NCBI GenBank assembly: GCA_016296285.1
Contig: JAEDJP010000062.1
Location: 1-7,638, forward strand
DNA: 7,638 bases
Direction of reading: 5' to 3'
DNA from: Bacilli bacterium
GTDB taxonomy: Bacteria; Bacillota_I; Bacilli_A; RFN20; CAG-826
Below are positions 1-6,236 of the stretch, in pieces. Made by a program: the position numbers and the translations under genes. Position 1 is the stretch's first letter, and each line of letters begins with the position of its first letter. The notes under the pieces were generated by a model. That model did no database searches and was not told where the DNA came from. It saw only the letters and a program-made list of their open reading frames with translations.

Positions 1-149
1 GGAAATTCGTTATCAAGCCCAAAAAGAAGTAGAAACAAATTACCTTATAATGACAGCCGGAAAGCCCTCGTCCATAAGAAAACGTAAGTTTATCCATTGC
101 AAGAGCAGAGACGGGCTGCTTAGGAACGGAAACATTCCCATCTCGAGCA

Positions 150-177
150 AGAAAAAACCTCGCATGATGCGAGGTGT
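150..177 (-). terminator. Rho-independent terminator after the 81-residue gene
   Basis: Read on the minus strand, a perfect inverted repeat with arms ACCTCGC and GCGAGGT (loop ATCAT, whose outer A/T bases can also pair) is followed at once by six T and then CTTG. This is a textbook intrinsic terminator. It lies about 75 bases downstream of the stop of the 81-residue gene, so it most likely ends the transcript of the two small genes at 831-252. Confidence 0.8.
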
Positions 178-251
178 TCTCATGAAGTGGTGGGCCAAGC
201 GACTCAGAATACGAACCGCTCAGATTTGTTGTCGAGATTACGCTTAAAAGA

Positions 252-497
252 TTAATAAAATATTTCGTTATCGGGTACGGAGGAAACAATGTCCTCAATC
301 GTCTTGTCGATAATTACGAACGATCGGATCGAGTCGAGGGATTCAAAATCAGCAGTAAACCCGTTATCCGATCCAAGACCATATTTTTTATCTCCATCTC
401 GTTCATCAATTACAGAGATTGTATAGAAGACATCTTTGTAATTGAACGAAACATCAAATCCTTGAGATATCAGTTTTAAGAAAACGTCAATGTACAT
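252..497 (-). CDS. Small acidic hypothetical protein, possible immunity/partner protein
   Basis: This is an 81-residue protein of unknown function. It is strongly acidic (16 Asp/Glu against 7 Lys/Arg) and has no signal peptide or membrane segment. The middle (residues 35-75) has a Tyr-Gly-Leu-Gly-Ser-Asp-Asn-Gly stretch, then an Asp-Phe-Glu-Ser-Leu-Asp segment and an amphipathic end, suggesting a compact beta/alpha fold. The ATG at 497-495 is preceded by AAAGGAG at good spacing. Its first 11 bases overlap the end of the 114-residue gene, so the two are probably translated together. A small acidic protein behind a basic, His-rich one is a common toxin/immunity or antitoxin arrangement, but no family is recognised with certainty and the role is inference. 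The DNA is AT-rich (66 G+C in the 180 bases 301-480), unlike the transporter genes. Confidence 0.75.
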   Translation of the reverse strand: MYIDVFLKLISQGFDVSFNYKDVFYTISVIDERDGDKKYGLGSDNGFTADFESLDSIRSFVIIDKTIEDIVSSVPDNEIFY

Positions 498-831
498 GAG
501 GTTTGGCTCCTTTCTTTCTATCGATTATCTCACCTATTTCGATAATGTGAGTATGCGGGACTTTATGCGTATCGGGTCTTCCATGATCAGTATAATCTAC
601 ATCTTTATACGCATTCCCATTTTCATCATAGTGCCTAATTCGAATTATCTTGCCTTGATCATCTGTTTGTTCAATTGTTGAATTGGGAACCGATGTCATG
701 GGCAAAGAATGAGGGTGGGAATGGTTTTTAGCGAAAAGCCCGCCGCTAATAGTTTTACTTGAAGATGAAGAATTGGTTTTCCACTTTCCCATAGAATCAG
801 GAAAGCCAAACAATGAGCTTTTACCTTTCAT
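487..831 (-). CDS. His-rich hypothetical protein with YDENG/DYTDHG/VPHTH C-terminal module
   Basis: This is a 114-residue protein with no signal peptide or membrane segment. Residues 1-48 are low complexity, with five Ser in a row at 21-25. Residues 50-100 form the conserved-looking part: a YDENG turn (68-72), Asp-Tyr-Thr-Asp-His-Gly (79-84), then His-Lys-Val-Pro-His-Thr-His (89-95). Ten His in total could mean metal binding or a nuclease-like site. From memory, similar YDENG...DYTDHG...PHxH ends occur in small proteins and protein tails of Bacillota prophages and polymorphic-toxin-like loci; this was not checked. The ATG at 831-829 has an excellent GGAGGTG site 7-8 bases upstream. The gene overlaps a coding-like frame upstream (stop at 823-821) and the acidic 81-residue gene downstream, so it sits in an operon-like chain. 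It could be an orphan toxin-like domain, a phage remnant or a regulator; the function is unknown. Confidence 0.75.
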   Translation of the reverse strand: MKGKSSLFGFPDSMGKWKTNSSSSSKTISGGLFAKNHSHPHSLPMTSVPNSTIEQTDDQGKIIRIRHYDENGNAYKDVDYTDHGRPDTHKVPHTHIIEIGEIIDRKKGAKPHVH

Positions 832-1003
832 CAGTTTTCACCTCCGAAAGCTTTGTTTCCCTGTCCTTCTTGTTCTCCTTCATCGTGTAGGAGTCGTATT
901 GGTAAATTGGAATATCCTTGAGTCTTGCAATGCCGAAGATATCGTCAGAGGCGGGCCCATAGACAAGAAAAAACGCGATTGTCTCGCGTCTTTCGAATGT
1001 ATA
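821..1003 (-). pseudogene. 5'-truncated coding-like remnant beside tRNA-Lys
   Basis: On the minus strand a frame stays open from just after a TGA at 1006-1004 to a TAA at 823-821. The last ~45 residues (from the Gly-Pro-Ala-Ser at 958-947 onward) have protein-like composition, with an Ile-Pro-Ile-Tyr-Gln-Tyr stretch and a charged Lys/Glu/Asp-rich tail. The stop overlaps the ATG of the 114-residue gene (831), the kind of overlap expected inside an operon. No ATG, GTG or TTG start exists before the ATG at about 883, and the upstream end of the frame runs through the tRNA-Lys terminator hairpin. The simplest reading is the C-terminal end of a gene that lost its front when this DNA was joined to the tRNA locus. 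It could also be a chance open frame. The family is not recognised. Confidence 0.35.
966..990 (-). terminator. Rho-independent terminator of tRNA-Lys
   Basis: On the minus strand, ACGCGA and TCGCGT pair across the 5-base loop GACAA and are followed by a run of T (968-973) and CTTG. It begins about 40 bases after the tRNA CCA end, so it is the expected end of the tRNA transcript. It may also end glyA read-through, since no separate terminator is seen after glyA. Confidence 0.75.
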
Positions 1004-1031
1004 TCAGAACGATTTCGTTCCAATTGTCTAC

Positions 1032-1107
<76 letters not shown>

Positions 1108-1133
1108 ATTCGCCTTCTTTCAAAGGCTTGTGT

Positions 1134-1162
1134 ATTTTAGCGCTTGGCCACTTTCCCTTCAA
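1134..1162 (-). promoter_or_regulatory. Sigma-A type promoter of tRNA-Lys
   Basis: On the minus strand a -35 box TTGAAG (1162-1157) and a -10 box TAAAAT (1139-1134) are separated by exactly 17 bases. Transcription would start near 1127, giving a leader of about 20 bases before the mature tRNA. The leader contains a short hairpin (GCCTT/AAGGC, 1127-1112). The promoter lies in the gap after the glyA stop, so the tRNA can be expressed independently of glyA. Confidence 0.65.
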
Positions 1163-1181
1163 CAAGAAATTTTCCGAATTG

Positions 1182-2414
1182 TCAAAGGGTCATGACATCC
1201 TTCCAAGTCGAGACGATTCCCGCCGCCTCTTCTTTGGCCTCGTCTTGAGAAATCGCGCCTTTCAAGACCTTGAACATCAAGCGTGCGATCGCGCGGGCCT
1301 GTTCCTCCGTGCAACCGCGCGTCGTCGCGGCCGCGAAGCCGATGCGAAGCCCAGAGCATTCAGAAGGTTTCAGAGTATCCCCATGGATCATGTTCTTGTT
1401 CGTCGTGATCCCAACCTCTTCCAGTTTCGCCTGCGCCTCTTTTCCCGAGATCCCGAAGGAAGCGAGGACGTCCAAGAGGAAGAGATGGTTCTCCGTCCCG
1501 GAACTCACGCATCCAAGGGACCGGAGTTCCTCGTCGCAAGCCGCGGTGTTACGGAGGACGCCCTCCATGTATTCCTTGAAGGATGGCTCGAGAGCTTCGG
1601 CGAAGCATGTCGCTTTCGCGCCGATGATGTGCTCAAGAGGGCCGCCTTGGGCATACGGGAACACGGCGCTTTTGATCTTCTTCACCAGGTCTTCGCGGTT
1701 CGTCAGGATCATCCCACCCCGCGGGCCGCGCAATGTTTTGTGGGTCGTTGTCGTCACGATATCGGCAAATTCGCAGGGATTTTGCGTCAATCCCGCGGCA
1801 ATGATGCCGGCAATATGCGCCATATCCACCATGAAAAGGCACGGGGTTTCCGCATGGGCGTTATGCGCGTCGATGATCTCCCTCATGCGACGGAAATCAA
1901 TGGCAAAGGGGTAGGCGGAATAACCTGCCAAAAAGAGATTGGGATTCTCTTCGTCAAGCCGCTTGGCAATGACGTCGTAATCCAGGCGCCCGTCCTCTCC
2001 TAGTGGGTAATGGACGAAACGGTACATCTCGGAGGAAAACGAAACGGGCGACCCATGGGTCAAATGCCCGCCGTCATTCAAGATCAAGGACATGACTTTG
2101 TCCCCGGGACGAATCACGGCGTGATAGGCCGCGTAGTTGGCTTGCGACCCGCTATGGGGTTGCACGTTCGCGTAACGGCAATGGAAGAGCTTTTGGGCCC
2201 GTTCCATCGCGAGGTTTTCGGCCGCGTCGACATTGACGCATCCCCCATAATAACGATGCTCTGGATAACCCTCCGCGTATTTGGCCATCAAAATGGAAGA
2301 GCAGGCCTCTCGGACTTCCCGGGACGGATAATTCTCGCTCGCGATGAGCTCGATTCCGCCGTTTTGCCTTTTCTCTTCCCTCAGGTAAATATTCCGTAAT
2401 TCTTGGTCGATCAT
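1182..2414 (-). CDS. glyA: Serine hydroxymethyltransferase
   Basis: This cytosolic PLP enzyme interconverts serine plus tetrahydrofolate with glycine plus 5,10-methylene-tetrahydrofolate and is the main source of one-carbon units. The 410-residue length matches bacterial GlyA. Visible family features in order: IELIASEN (21-28), YAEGYPEHRYYGG (46-58), PHSGSQAN (86-93), GGHLTHGSPVSFS (115-127), VDMAHIAG (196-203, with the cofactor Asp198 and His200), and THKTLRGPRGG (224-234) with Lys226 as the PLP Schiff-base lysine. Arg357 in SGLRIG is the expected carboxylate-binding arginine. The following residues read FAAATTRG where most relatives have TPAxTTRG, a small deviation. The ATG at 2414 has a GGAGG site six bases upstream. 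The gene starts 45 bases after the metallo-hydrolase stop with no terminator between, so it may be the last gene of the transporter transcript or have its own weak promoter. Confidence 0.97.
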   Translation of the reverse strand: MIDQELRNIYLREEKRQNGGIELIASENYPSREVREACSSILMAKYAEGYPEHRYYGGCVNVDAAENLAMERAQKLFHCRYANVQPHSGSQANYAAYHAVIRPGDKVMSLILNDGGHLTHGSPVSFSSEMYRFVHYPLGEDGRLDYDVIAKRLDEENPNLFLAGYSAYPFAIDFRRMREIIDAHNAHAETPCLFMVDMAHIAGIIAAGLTQNPCEFADIVTTTTHKTLRGPRGGMILTNREDLVKKIKSAVFPYAQGGPLEHIIGAKATCFAEALEPSFKEYMEGVLRNTAACDEELRSLGCVSSGTENHLFLLDVLASFGISGKEAQAKLEEVGITTNKNMIHGDTLKPSECSGLRIGFAAATTRGCTEEQARAIARLMFKVLKGAISQDEAKEEAAGIVSTWKDVMTL

Positions 2415-2459
2415 AAACCGCCTCCAGATTCGTAGTCATTGTCCCATAAACGGGGAAAC

Positions 2460-3140
2460 TTACAAGAGGTCTGGCACGCCGAATCCCAAAGATTTCGCTT
2501 CTTCGAGATACGATGGGGATGGGACATGCATGACAAACGCCTTGCTCTTCAAGTCTTCGGGGATCGCGGCCACAAAATCGGGGAACCCGAAATGATAGGC
2601 GAACGTCGCCTTGGCAACGTCTTGGTAAAGCGCATCGAGGGTCCCCTCGCGCAGGAGCTTCACCGCCTCTTCGTTTAACGTCGCGTTATCCCCAGAATAA
2701 TAAAGGTAGGTGGCGCCGTCTTTCAGGAAGATCGCATAGGAGTTCGGGATGTGCTTCGCGAGAACAAAACGGTAGGAAACCCCATCGATCGTCCCTTGCA
2801 GTTCTTCGTGAACCGCGACTTTATCAAGGGGATAGAGATCGCCAAGTCGGGCCGCAAGAAAATTTTTGTTCGGATAGACGATTTCAAAAGGAATCTCGGG
2901 ATGAAACACGGAGAAATACGTGACCGCTTCTCCCAAAGAACCGATGTGATCCAAGTGGCAATGCGTGACGAAAACCGTGACCTTTTTCGCCTTGGCGATC
3001 AAGCCTTTTTCGAGGGCTTTCGCGAAGATGCTTTGCCCCATGTCCAGGAAATAGAGATGGTCGCCTTCGAAAAAGAATGCCGCGTTGTTGCCAAGGGCGA
3101 AGCAAAACGAATCGCCGCAGCCAAGAAATTTGAGTTCCAT
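2460..3140 (-). CDS. MBL-fold metallo-hydrolase, RNase Z/PhnP-like
   Basis: This is a 226-residue cytosolic metallo-beta-lactamase-fold protein (start taken at ATG 3140-3138). The HxHxDH signature THCHLDHIG is at residues 59-67 (His60, His62, Asp64, His65). Further likely metal ligands are His130 (AKHIPNSY), Asp151 (YYSGDN) and His205 (VMHVP), the RNase Z/phosphodiesterase-type set for two zinc ions. No RNase Z exosite arm is evident, so a small phosphoester is a likelier substrate than tRNA precursor. PhnP of C-P lyase pathways, a cyclic phosphodiesterase, has the same fold. That is a parallel, not an identification. No Shine-Dalgarno is visible: the ATG follows the kinase TAG by one base, so translation probably depends on coupling. 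A TTG at 3149 (three residues longer) is possible. The gene is fused by spacing to the kinase and, through it, to the transporter operon. Confidence 0.88.
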   Translation of the reverse strand: MELKFLGCGDSFCFALGNNAAFFFEGDHLYFLDMGQSIFAKALEKGLIAKAKKVTVFVTHCHLDHIGSLGEAVTYFSVFHPEIPFEIVYPNKNFLAARLGDLYPLDKVAVHEELQGTIDGVSYRFVLAKHIPNSYAIFLKDGATYLYYSGDNATLNEEAVKLLREGTLDALYQDVAKATFAYHFGFPDFVAAIPEDLKSKAFVMHVPSPSYLEEAKSLGFGVPDLL

Positions 3141-3141
3141 G

Positions 3142-3609
3142 CTAATCAATATATACCGTTTGGACGTCGGTGTATCGTTTCTTTTCCTCGCCCTCGGGCA
3201 ATCGGAAGCGAAGGGCCATTTCGCGAATCACGGATTCCGGCACCCTTTTTTCCGGGTCGCGAGACATGTTACGCGCCAGGACGGTATCGATGGAATGGTA
3301 AAGCAAAGCGACAAGAAAGACTTCTTCCGCGCCTTCGATTTGCGAGAGGAAGAGCGTTCTTCTTTTCTCGTCTAGGAACGTGGAGTCCAAAACAACGGTC
3401 ACGTCCTTCTCCTGGCGAAAAACCTCATTGGCTTTCTGGATCATCGCGCGATACACGTCTTGCATATCAGGGGCGAGAATCGCGTAAGAACCCGTCATGG
3501 TTTTACGAATCTCATCGCTTGAAATCACGACCGCGGAAGGAAAAGCAGCGCGGACATATGTCGATTTTCCAGAGCCCGGGAGGCCAGAAAGCAAAACAAG
3601 GCGTCTCAT
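3142..3609 (-). CDS. P-loop kinase of the T4 polynucleotide-kinase-like (AAA_33) type
   Basis: This is a 155-residue ATP-dependent kinase, a single-domain protein. The Walker A motif GLPGSGKST is at 9-17. Ser-Ser-Asp-Glu-Ile-Arg at 30-35 places Asp32 and Arg35 at the same spacing as the catalytic Asp/Arg of T4 polynucleotide kinase. A Walker-B-like VVLDSTF is at 72-78 (Asp75). A lid segment rich in Arg (RNMSRDPEKRVP, 113-124) precedes an MALRFRLP motif common in this family. Such enzymes phosphorylate hydroxyls of nucleotides, nucleic acids or small metabolites; the substrate here is unknown. The best start is the ATG at 3609, whose first base is the last base of the permease stop (TGATG). 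A TTG at 3612 would add one residue. The ribosome site is weak, so translation is probably coupled. The position after phnE recalls PhnN, a ribose-bisphosphate P-loop kinase in C-P lyase operons, but sequence resemblance is to the PNK-like group. Confidence 0.87.
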   Translation of the reverse strand: MRRLVLLSGLPGSGKSTYVRAAFPSAVVISSDEIRKTMTGSYAILAPDMQDVYRAMIQKANEVFRQEKDVTVVLDSTFLDEKRRTLFLSQIEGAEEVFLVALLYHSIDTVLARNMSRDPEKRVPESVIREMALRFRLPEGEEKKRYTDVQTVYID

Positions 3610-4508
3610 CAAAGCAGCTTCTTTCGGATGGCGCCGGACACAAGGTCAATCGCGATGACGAGGAAGATGACGCCATAGAGAACGGAAGCGAGCTGGGGCC
3701 AGCGTTCGCCTTGGGAATAGATGGAAATCGGATAACCGACGCCGCCCGCGCCGACGAGGCCGAGCAACGAGGCGGTGCGGATGTTCAAGTCAAAGCGATA
3801 GAGGATGACGTTCAGGAAATTCGGGGCGACTTGGGGAACGACCCCGAGGCGGAGGCGGGCAATGGGGGTCGCACCAACCGCGTCCAAAGCCTCGAGAGGC
3901 TCCGGAGAAATCATGTCGAGCTGCTCGGCATACATCTTGCCAATCATGCCGATCGAGTGGATGGAGAGGACCGCGACGCCGGTGAAGGGACCGAAGCCAA
4001 AGACCTGAATGAGGACGAGGCCCAAAAGGATTTCCGGGACCGTGCGGATGATGATGAGAATCACTTCAGAGACGATGCTCCACTTCCCTACGATCGCGCG
4101 AGACGCGAGGAACCCAAGCGGGATGGAAAGCAACGAGGCAATCGCCGTGCCGATGAAAGCAATCGCGAACGTCTCGATGATTTGGTAAACGACCGAGTCC
4201 TCGAATTTGAACAAGGAATTGGGATTCAGGCCGAACATGTAGTCGAAATCCGGATGGAGGAAGGCGGAAAGCATCTTCCCGAGTTTCGCCCAATTCGGGT
4301 TGCGGAACGACTCGAAGGTGCCCAGATCAAGGCAGCACCAAAGGAGCGTGCCCACGAGAATGGCGGCGAAGGCGATGTTATAAATCCATTTCTTGGGACG
4401 GGCGGAATAAGCGTCTTCGACCGTCGAGAAATGACGTAGGATCGCGTAGAAAGGTTTCTTGTACCAAGGAAGGGCCTTGTAAGCCTCTTCCGTCAATTGT
4501 TTTCTCAT
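3609..4508 (-). CDS. phnE: Phosphonate/phosphate-ester ABC transporter permease (PhnE, second copy)
   Basis: This is a 299-residue inner-membrane permease of the PhnE family. After a cytoplasmic N-terminus there is a first membrane segment at about 43-62, then a long outside loop, then the transport domain from about 107 with several hydrophobic segments (110-136, 145-170, 175-190, 272-290). The cytoplasmic ATPase-coupling EAA loop is clear at 205-225 (ALDAVGA...RLRLGVVPQ). It is followed by the PhnE signature Tyr-Arg-Phe-Asp-Leu-Asn-Ile-Arg and GLVGAGGVG (250-258). Of the two permeases here this is the more canonical. The ATG overlaps the stop of the first permease by four bases (ATGA) and has a GGAGGATC site, so both should be made together and probably form a heterodimeric channel with PhnC. 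Confidence 0.95.
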   Translation of the reverse strand: MRKQLTEEAYKALPWYKKPFYAILRHFSTVEDAYSARPKKWIYNIAFAAILVGTLLWCCLDLGTFESFRNPNWAKLGKMLSAFLHPDFDYMFGLNPNSLFKFEDSVVYQIIETFAIAFIGTAIASLLSIPLGFLASRAIVGKWSIVSEVILIIIRTVPEILLGLVLIQVFGFGPFTGVAVLSIHSIGMIGKMYAEQLDMISPEPLEALDAVGATPIARLRLGVVPQVAPNFLNVILYRFDLNIRTASLLGLVGAGGVGYPISIYSQGERWPQLASVLYGVIFLVIAIDLVSGAIRKKLL

Positions 4509-5371
4509 TTGGCGATCCTCCGGCGTAATGCGTTGGAGAAGAGTTGCAAGACGAACACGACGATGAAGAGCGGCACCAAGATGGCGCCGACCTTATCCCA
4601 GTTCGTCTGCGAGGTCGCGTCGTTGAGGAGCTGGCCGATGCCGCCCGCGCCGACGAAACCGAGAATGACGGATGCGCGGATGTTGATTTCGAACGTGTAA
4701 ACGAAGTTCGAGAGGAACATCGGATAGACTCCTGGGTGAAGGCTGTTCCAATACGCCTCAAGTCGATTCGCGCCATTCGAGATGCAGACCTCGAACGGAT
4801 TCATGTCTTGGGTCTCGACGAATTCGTACATGAGTTTGAAGATGATGCCGAACGTGAAGACCGTCATCGCGAAAATGCCGGCGGTCGAAGAATACCCGAA
4901 GAAGATGGCCCCGATAATGGCAAGGACGAAGGTCGGGATCGTGCGGATAATGTTGATGATGACGCGTAGCACGACGTTCACTGGGCGGGACGCGCAGACG
5001 TTATGGGACGCCAAGAGATAAAAGGGTACCGCGAGCAACGTGCCAAGGACGGTCGCGATCCAAACCATCTCAACGGTTTCCCAGATTTTCCTGCAGGCAG
5101 TGAACCAAAGGTAATTCCACCATCCCTCAGAGGTTTTCAAAGACCACGGGGATGGGGTGAACAGCTGAGAGAAGATCGTGGAGATTTGGTCAAAACGGAT
5201 CTTGTTGGGGATTGGGACGAAAATCCAGCAAATGGCGAAAATGGCCAGGACGAGCAAAGCCCAAAGCCACGTGTAGCGGATCTTCTTCTCGATGGTTTTG
5301 GTGGGAACGCCTTTTTCGTCTTCTGCCACCACGACGGTTTTGTAGCGAAGACGATGCCAGAAAGCGCTCAT
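4505..5371 (-). CDS. phnE: Phosphonate/phosphate-ester ABC transporter permease (PhnE, first copy)
   Basis: This is a 288-residue membrane permease of the PhnE family. A cytoplasmic N-terminus leads into a first membrane segment (33-54), an outside loop, and a transport domain with hydrophobic segments at about 100-121, 135-158, 163-180 and 262-281. The EAA-type coupling loop (195-216, EVCISNGANRLEAYW and onward) is less typical than in its partner. The ending TFEINIRAS...LGFVGAGGIG (226-246) is clear PhnE. Three in-frame starts are possible. ATG 5371 is chosen because it follows the phnC stop by four bases; ATG 5386 and TTG 5392 would overlap phnC and also lack a good ribosome site. The two permeases share the family core but differ enough to be paralogues rather than a recent duplication, as in other Bacilli with two PhnE genes. 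Confidence 0.93.
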   Translation of the reverse strand: MSAFWHRLRYKTVVVAEDEKGVPTKTIEKKIRYTWLWALLVLAIFAICWIFVPIPNKIRFDQISTIFSQLFTPSPWSLKTSEGWWNYLWFTACRKIWETVEMVWIATVLGTLLAVPFYLLASHNVCASRPVNVVLRVIINIIRTIPTFVLAIIGAIFFGYSSTAGIFAMTVFTFGIIFKLMYEFVETQDMNPFEVCISNGANRLEAYWNSLHPGVYPMFLSNFVYTFEINIRASVILGFVGAGGIGQLLNDATSQTNWDKVGAILVPLFIVVFVLQLFSNALRRRIAK

Positions 5372-5375
5372 TTTT

Positions 5376-6149
5376 TCACTTCGCATCGGCAACCCCCAAA
5401 TTCTCTTCGCGCTTCAAAGCCCTGCCATAGATGTTCATGAGGACTTCGTCGGTGACCGCTTCTTTCGGTCCATCGAAAACCACTTCGCCAGCACGAATCC
5501 CGATGATACGGGTCGCGTATTTCACGGCAAGGTCGACGTGGTGCATGTTCGCGACGATCGTGATGCCTTCCTTGTTGATGCGGGCGAAGTCATCCATGAC
5601 GGAGATCGTCGTGACAGGGTCTAGAGACGCAACGGGTTCGTCGGCTAAGATGATTTCGGGGCGCTGGCAAAGGGCCCTCGCCAAGGCGACGCGCTGCTGC
5701 TGGCCGCCGGAAAGCTGGTCGGCGCGGACGTAAGCTTTATCGAGAATGCCAAGCTTGTCCAAGCATTGGAGGGCAAGCATTTTCTCTTCTTTCGTGTAGA
5801 TGCCAAACAAACACTCGAAGGTATTGTGATAACCGACGCGGCCGGACAAAACGTTCTTGTAGACGGTCGAGCGTTTCACCAAATTGAAGGATTGGAAAAT
5901 CATGCCGATGCGGCGGCGGATCGCGCGAAGCTTCTTTCCATTTGCCTCGCTAATATCCTCGCCTTGGACCAACAGCTTCCCTTCGGTAACCGGGTGCATT
6001 TTGTTGATGGTGCGGATCAACGTGGACTTACCAGCCCCGGAAAGGCCGATAATGCAGACGAAATCGCCGTCTTTGATCGTGAGATTCACATCTTTGAGGG
6101 CTTGATATCCATTGGGATACGTCTTGGAAACGTGGTCGAATTGGATCAT
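5376..6149 (-). CDS. phnC: Phosphonate/phosphate-ester ABC transporter ATP-binding protein PhnC
   Basis: This is the 257-residue ATPase that powers the importer, working as a dimer on the cytoplasmic face of the two PhnE permeases. All ABC motifs are intact: Walker A GLSGAGKST (35-43), Q-loop Gln86 in MIFQSFNL, signature LSGGQQQR (146-153), Walker B IILADEP (167-173) with the catalytic Glu, and the switch His in MHHVDLA (202-208). The segment around 97-118 (YKNVLSGRVGY and a following Phe/Cys-rich loop) is typical of PhnC rather than of other importer ATPases. The ATG at 6149 has a GGAG site at six bases. It follows phnD after 87 bases containing a strong hairpin, and ends four bases before the first permease. 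Confidence 0.96.
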   Translation of the reverse strand: MIQFDHVSKTYPNGYQALKDVNLTIKDGDFVCIIGLSGAGKSTLIRTINKMHPVTEGKLLVQGEDISEANGKKLRAIRRRIGMIFQSFNLVKRSTVYKNVLSGRVGYHNTFECLFGIYTKEEKMLALQCLDKLGILDKAYVRADQLSGGQQQRVALARALCQRPEIILADEPVASLDPVTTISVMDDFARINKEGITIVANMHHVDLAVKYATRIIGIRAGEVVFDGPKEAVTDEVLMNIYGRALKREENLGVADAK

Positions 6150-6185
6150 GGGATTCTCCGTTCATTTGTCATCTATAAATCGGGC

Positions 6186-6219
6186 AAAAGGGGAGCCGGT
6201 CAAAGCCGGGCTCCCCTTT
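6186..6219 (-). terminator. Intergenic hairpin between phnD and phnC (partial terminator or mRNA-stabilising stem)
   Basis: On the minus strand AAAGGGGAGCC and GGCTCCCCTTT form a perfect 11-base-pair stem around an 11-base loop, followed by only TTTTGCCC. The stem is very stable, but the T-run is short. A leaky terminator or a 3'-end protecting structure that lets phnD be made in excess over phnC-phnE-phnE would be usual for a binding-protein gene at the head of an importer operon. It starts 17 bases after the phnD stop. The same inverted repeat would also fold on the plus strand, but no gene there needs it. Confidence 0.65.
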
Positions 6220-6236
6220 ATGGGTCGAATCGTTAA

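Noticed and set aside
1..215. Minus-strand frame that stays open through the left terminator to the window edge
   Set aside because: Part reads protein-like, but it runs through a strong terminator hairpin and has no start or ribosome site. The window edge prevents judging it.
50..247. 65-residue open frame on the plus strand
   Set aside because: It is rich in Arg/Lys, crosses the left terminator hairpin, has no ribosome site and runs against the local gene direction.
151..990. CRISPR array or direct repeats
   Set aside because: The two terminators share a short T-run ending in CTTG, but no repeated unit with spacers or longer direct repeat was found anywhere in the window.
1128..2003. 291-residue open frame on the plus strand
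   Set aside because: It is antisense to glyA, whose catalytic motifs are complete on the other strand.
3142..3149. TTG start at 3149 for the hydrolase and TTG at 3612 for the kinase
   Set aside because: In-frame ATG codons at 3140 and 3609 lie three and one codons later, fit the stop/start coupling, and begin at the conserved N-terminus.
2751..4439. 562-residue open frame on the plus strand
   Set aside because: It lies antisense to phnE, the kinase and part of the hydrolase. Its product is a low-complexity Asp/Glu/Arg-rich sequence typical of the complement of GC-rich coding DNA, and the minus-strand genes have clear motifs.
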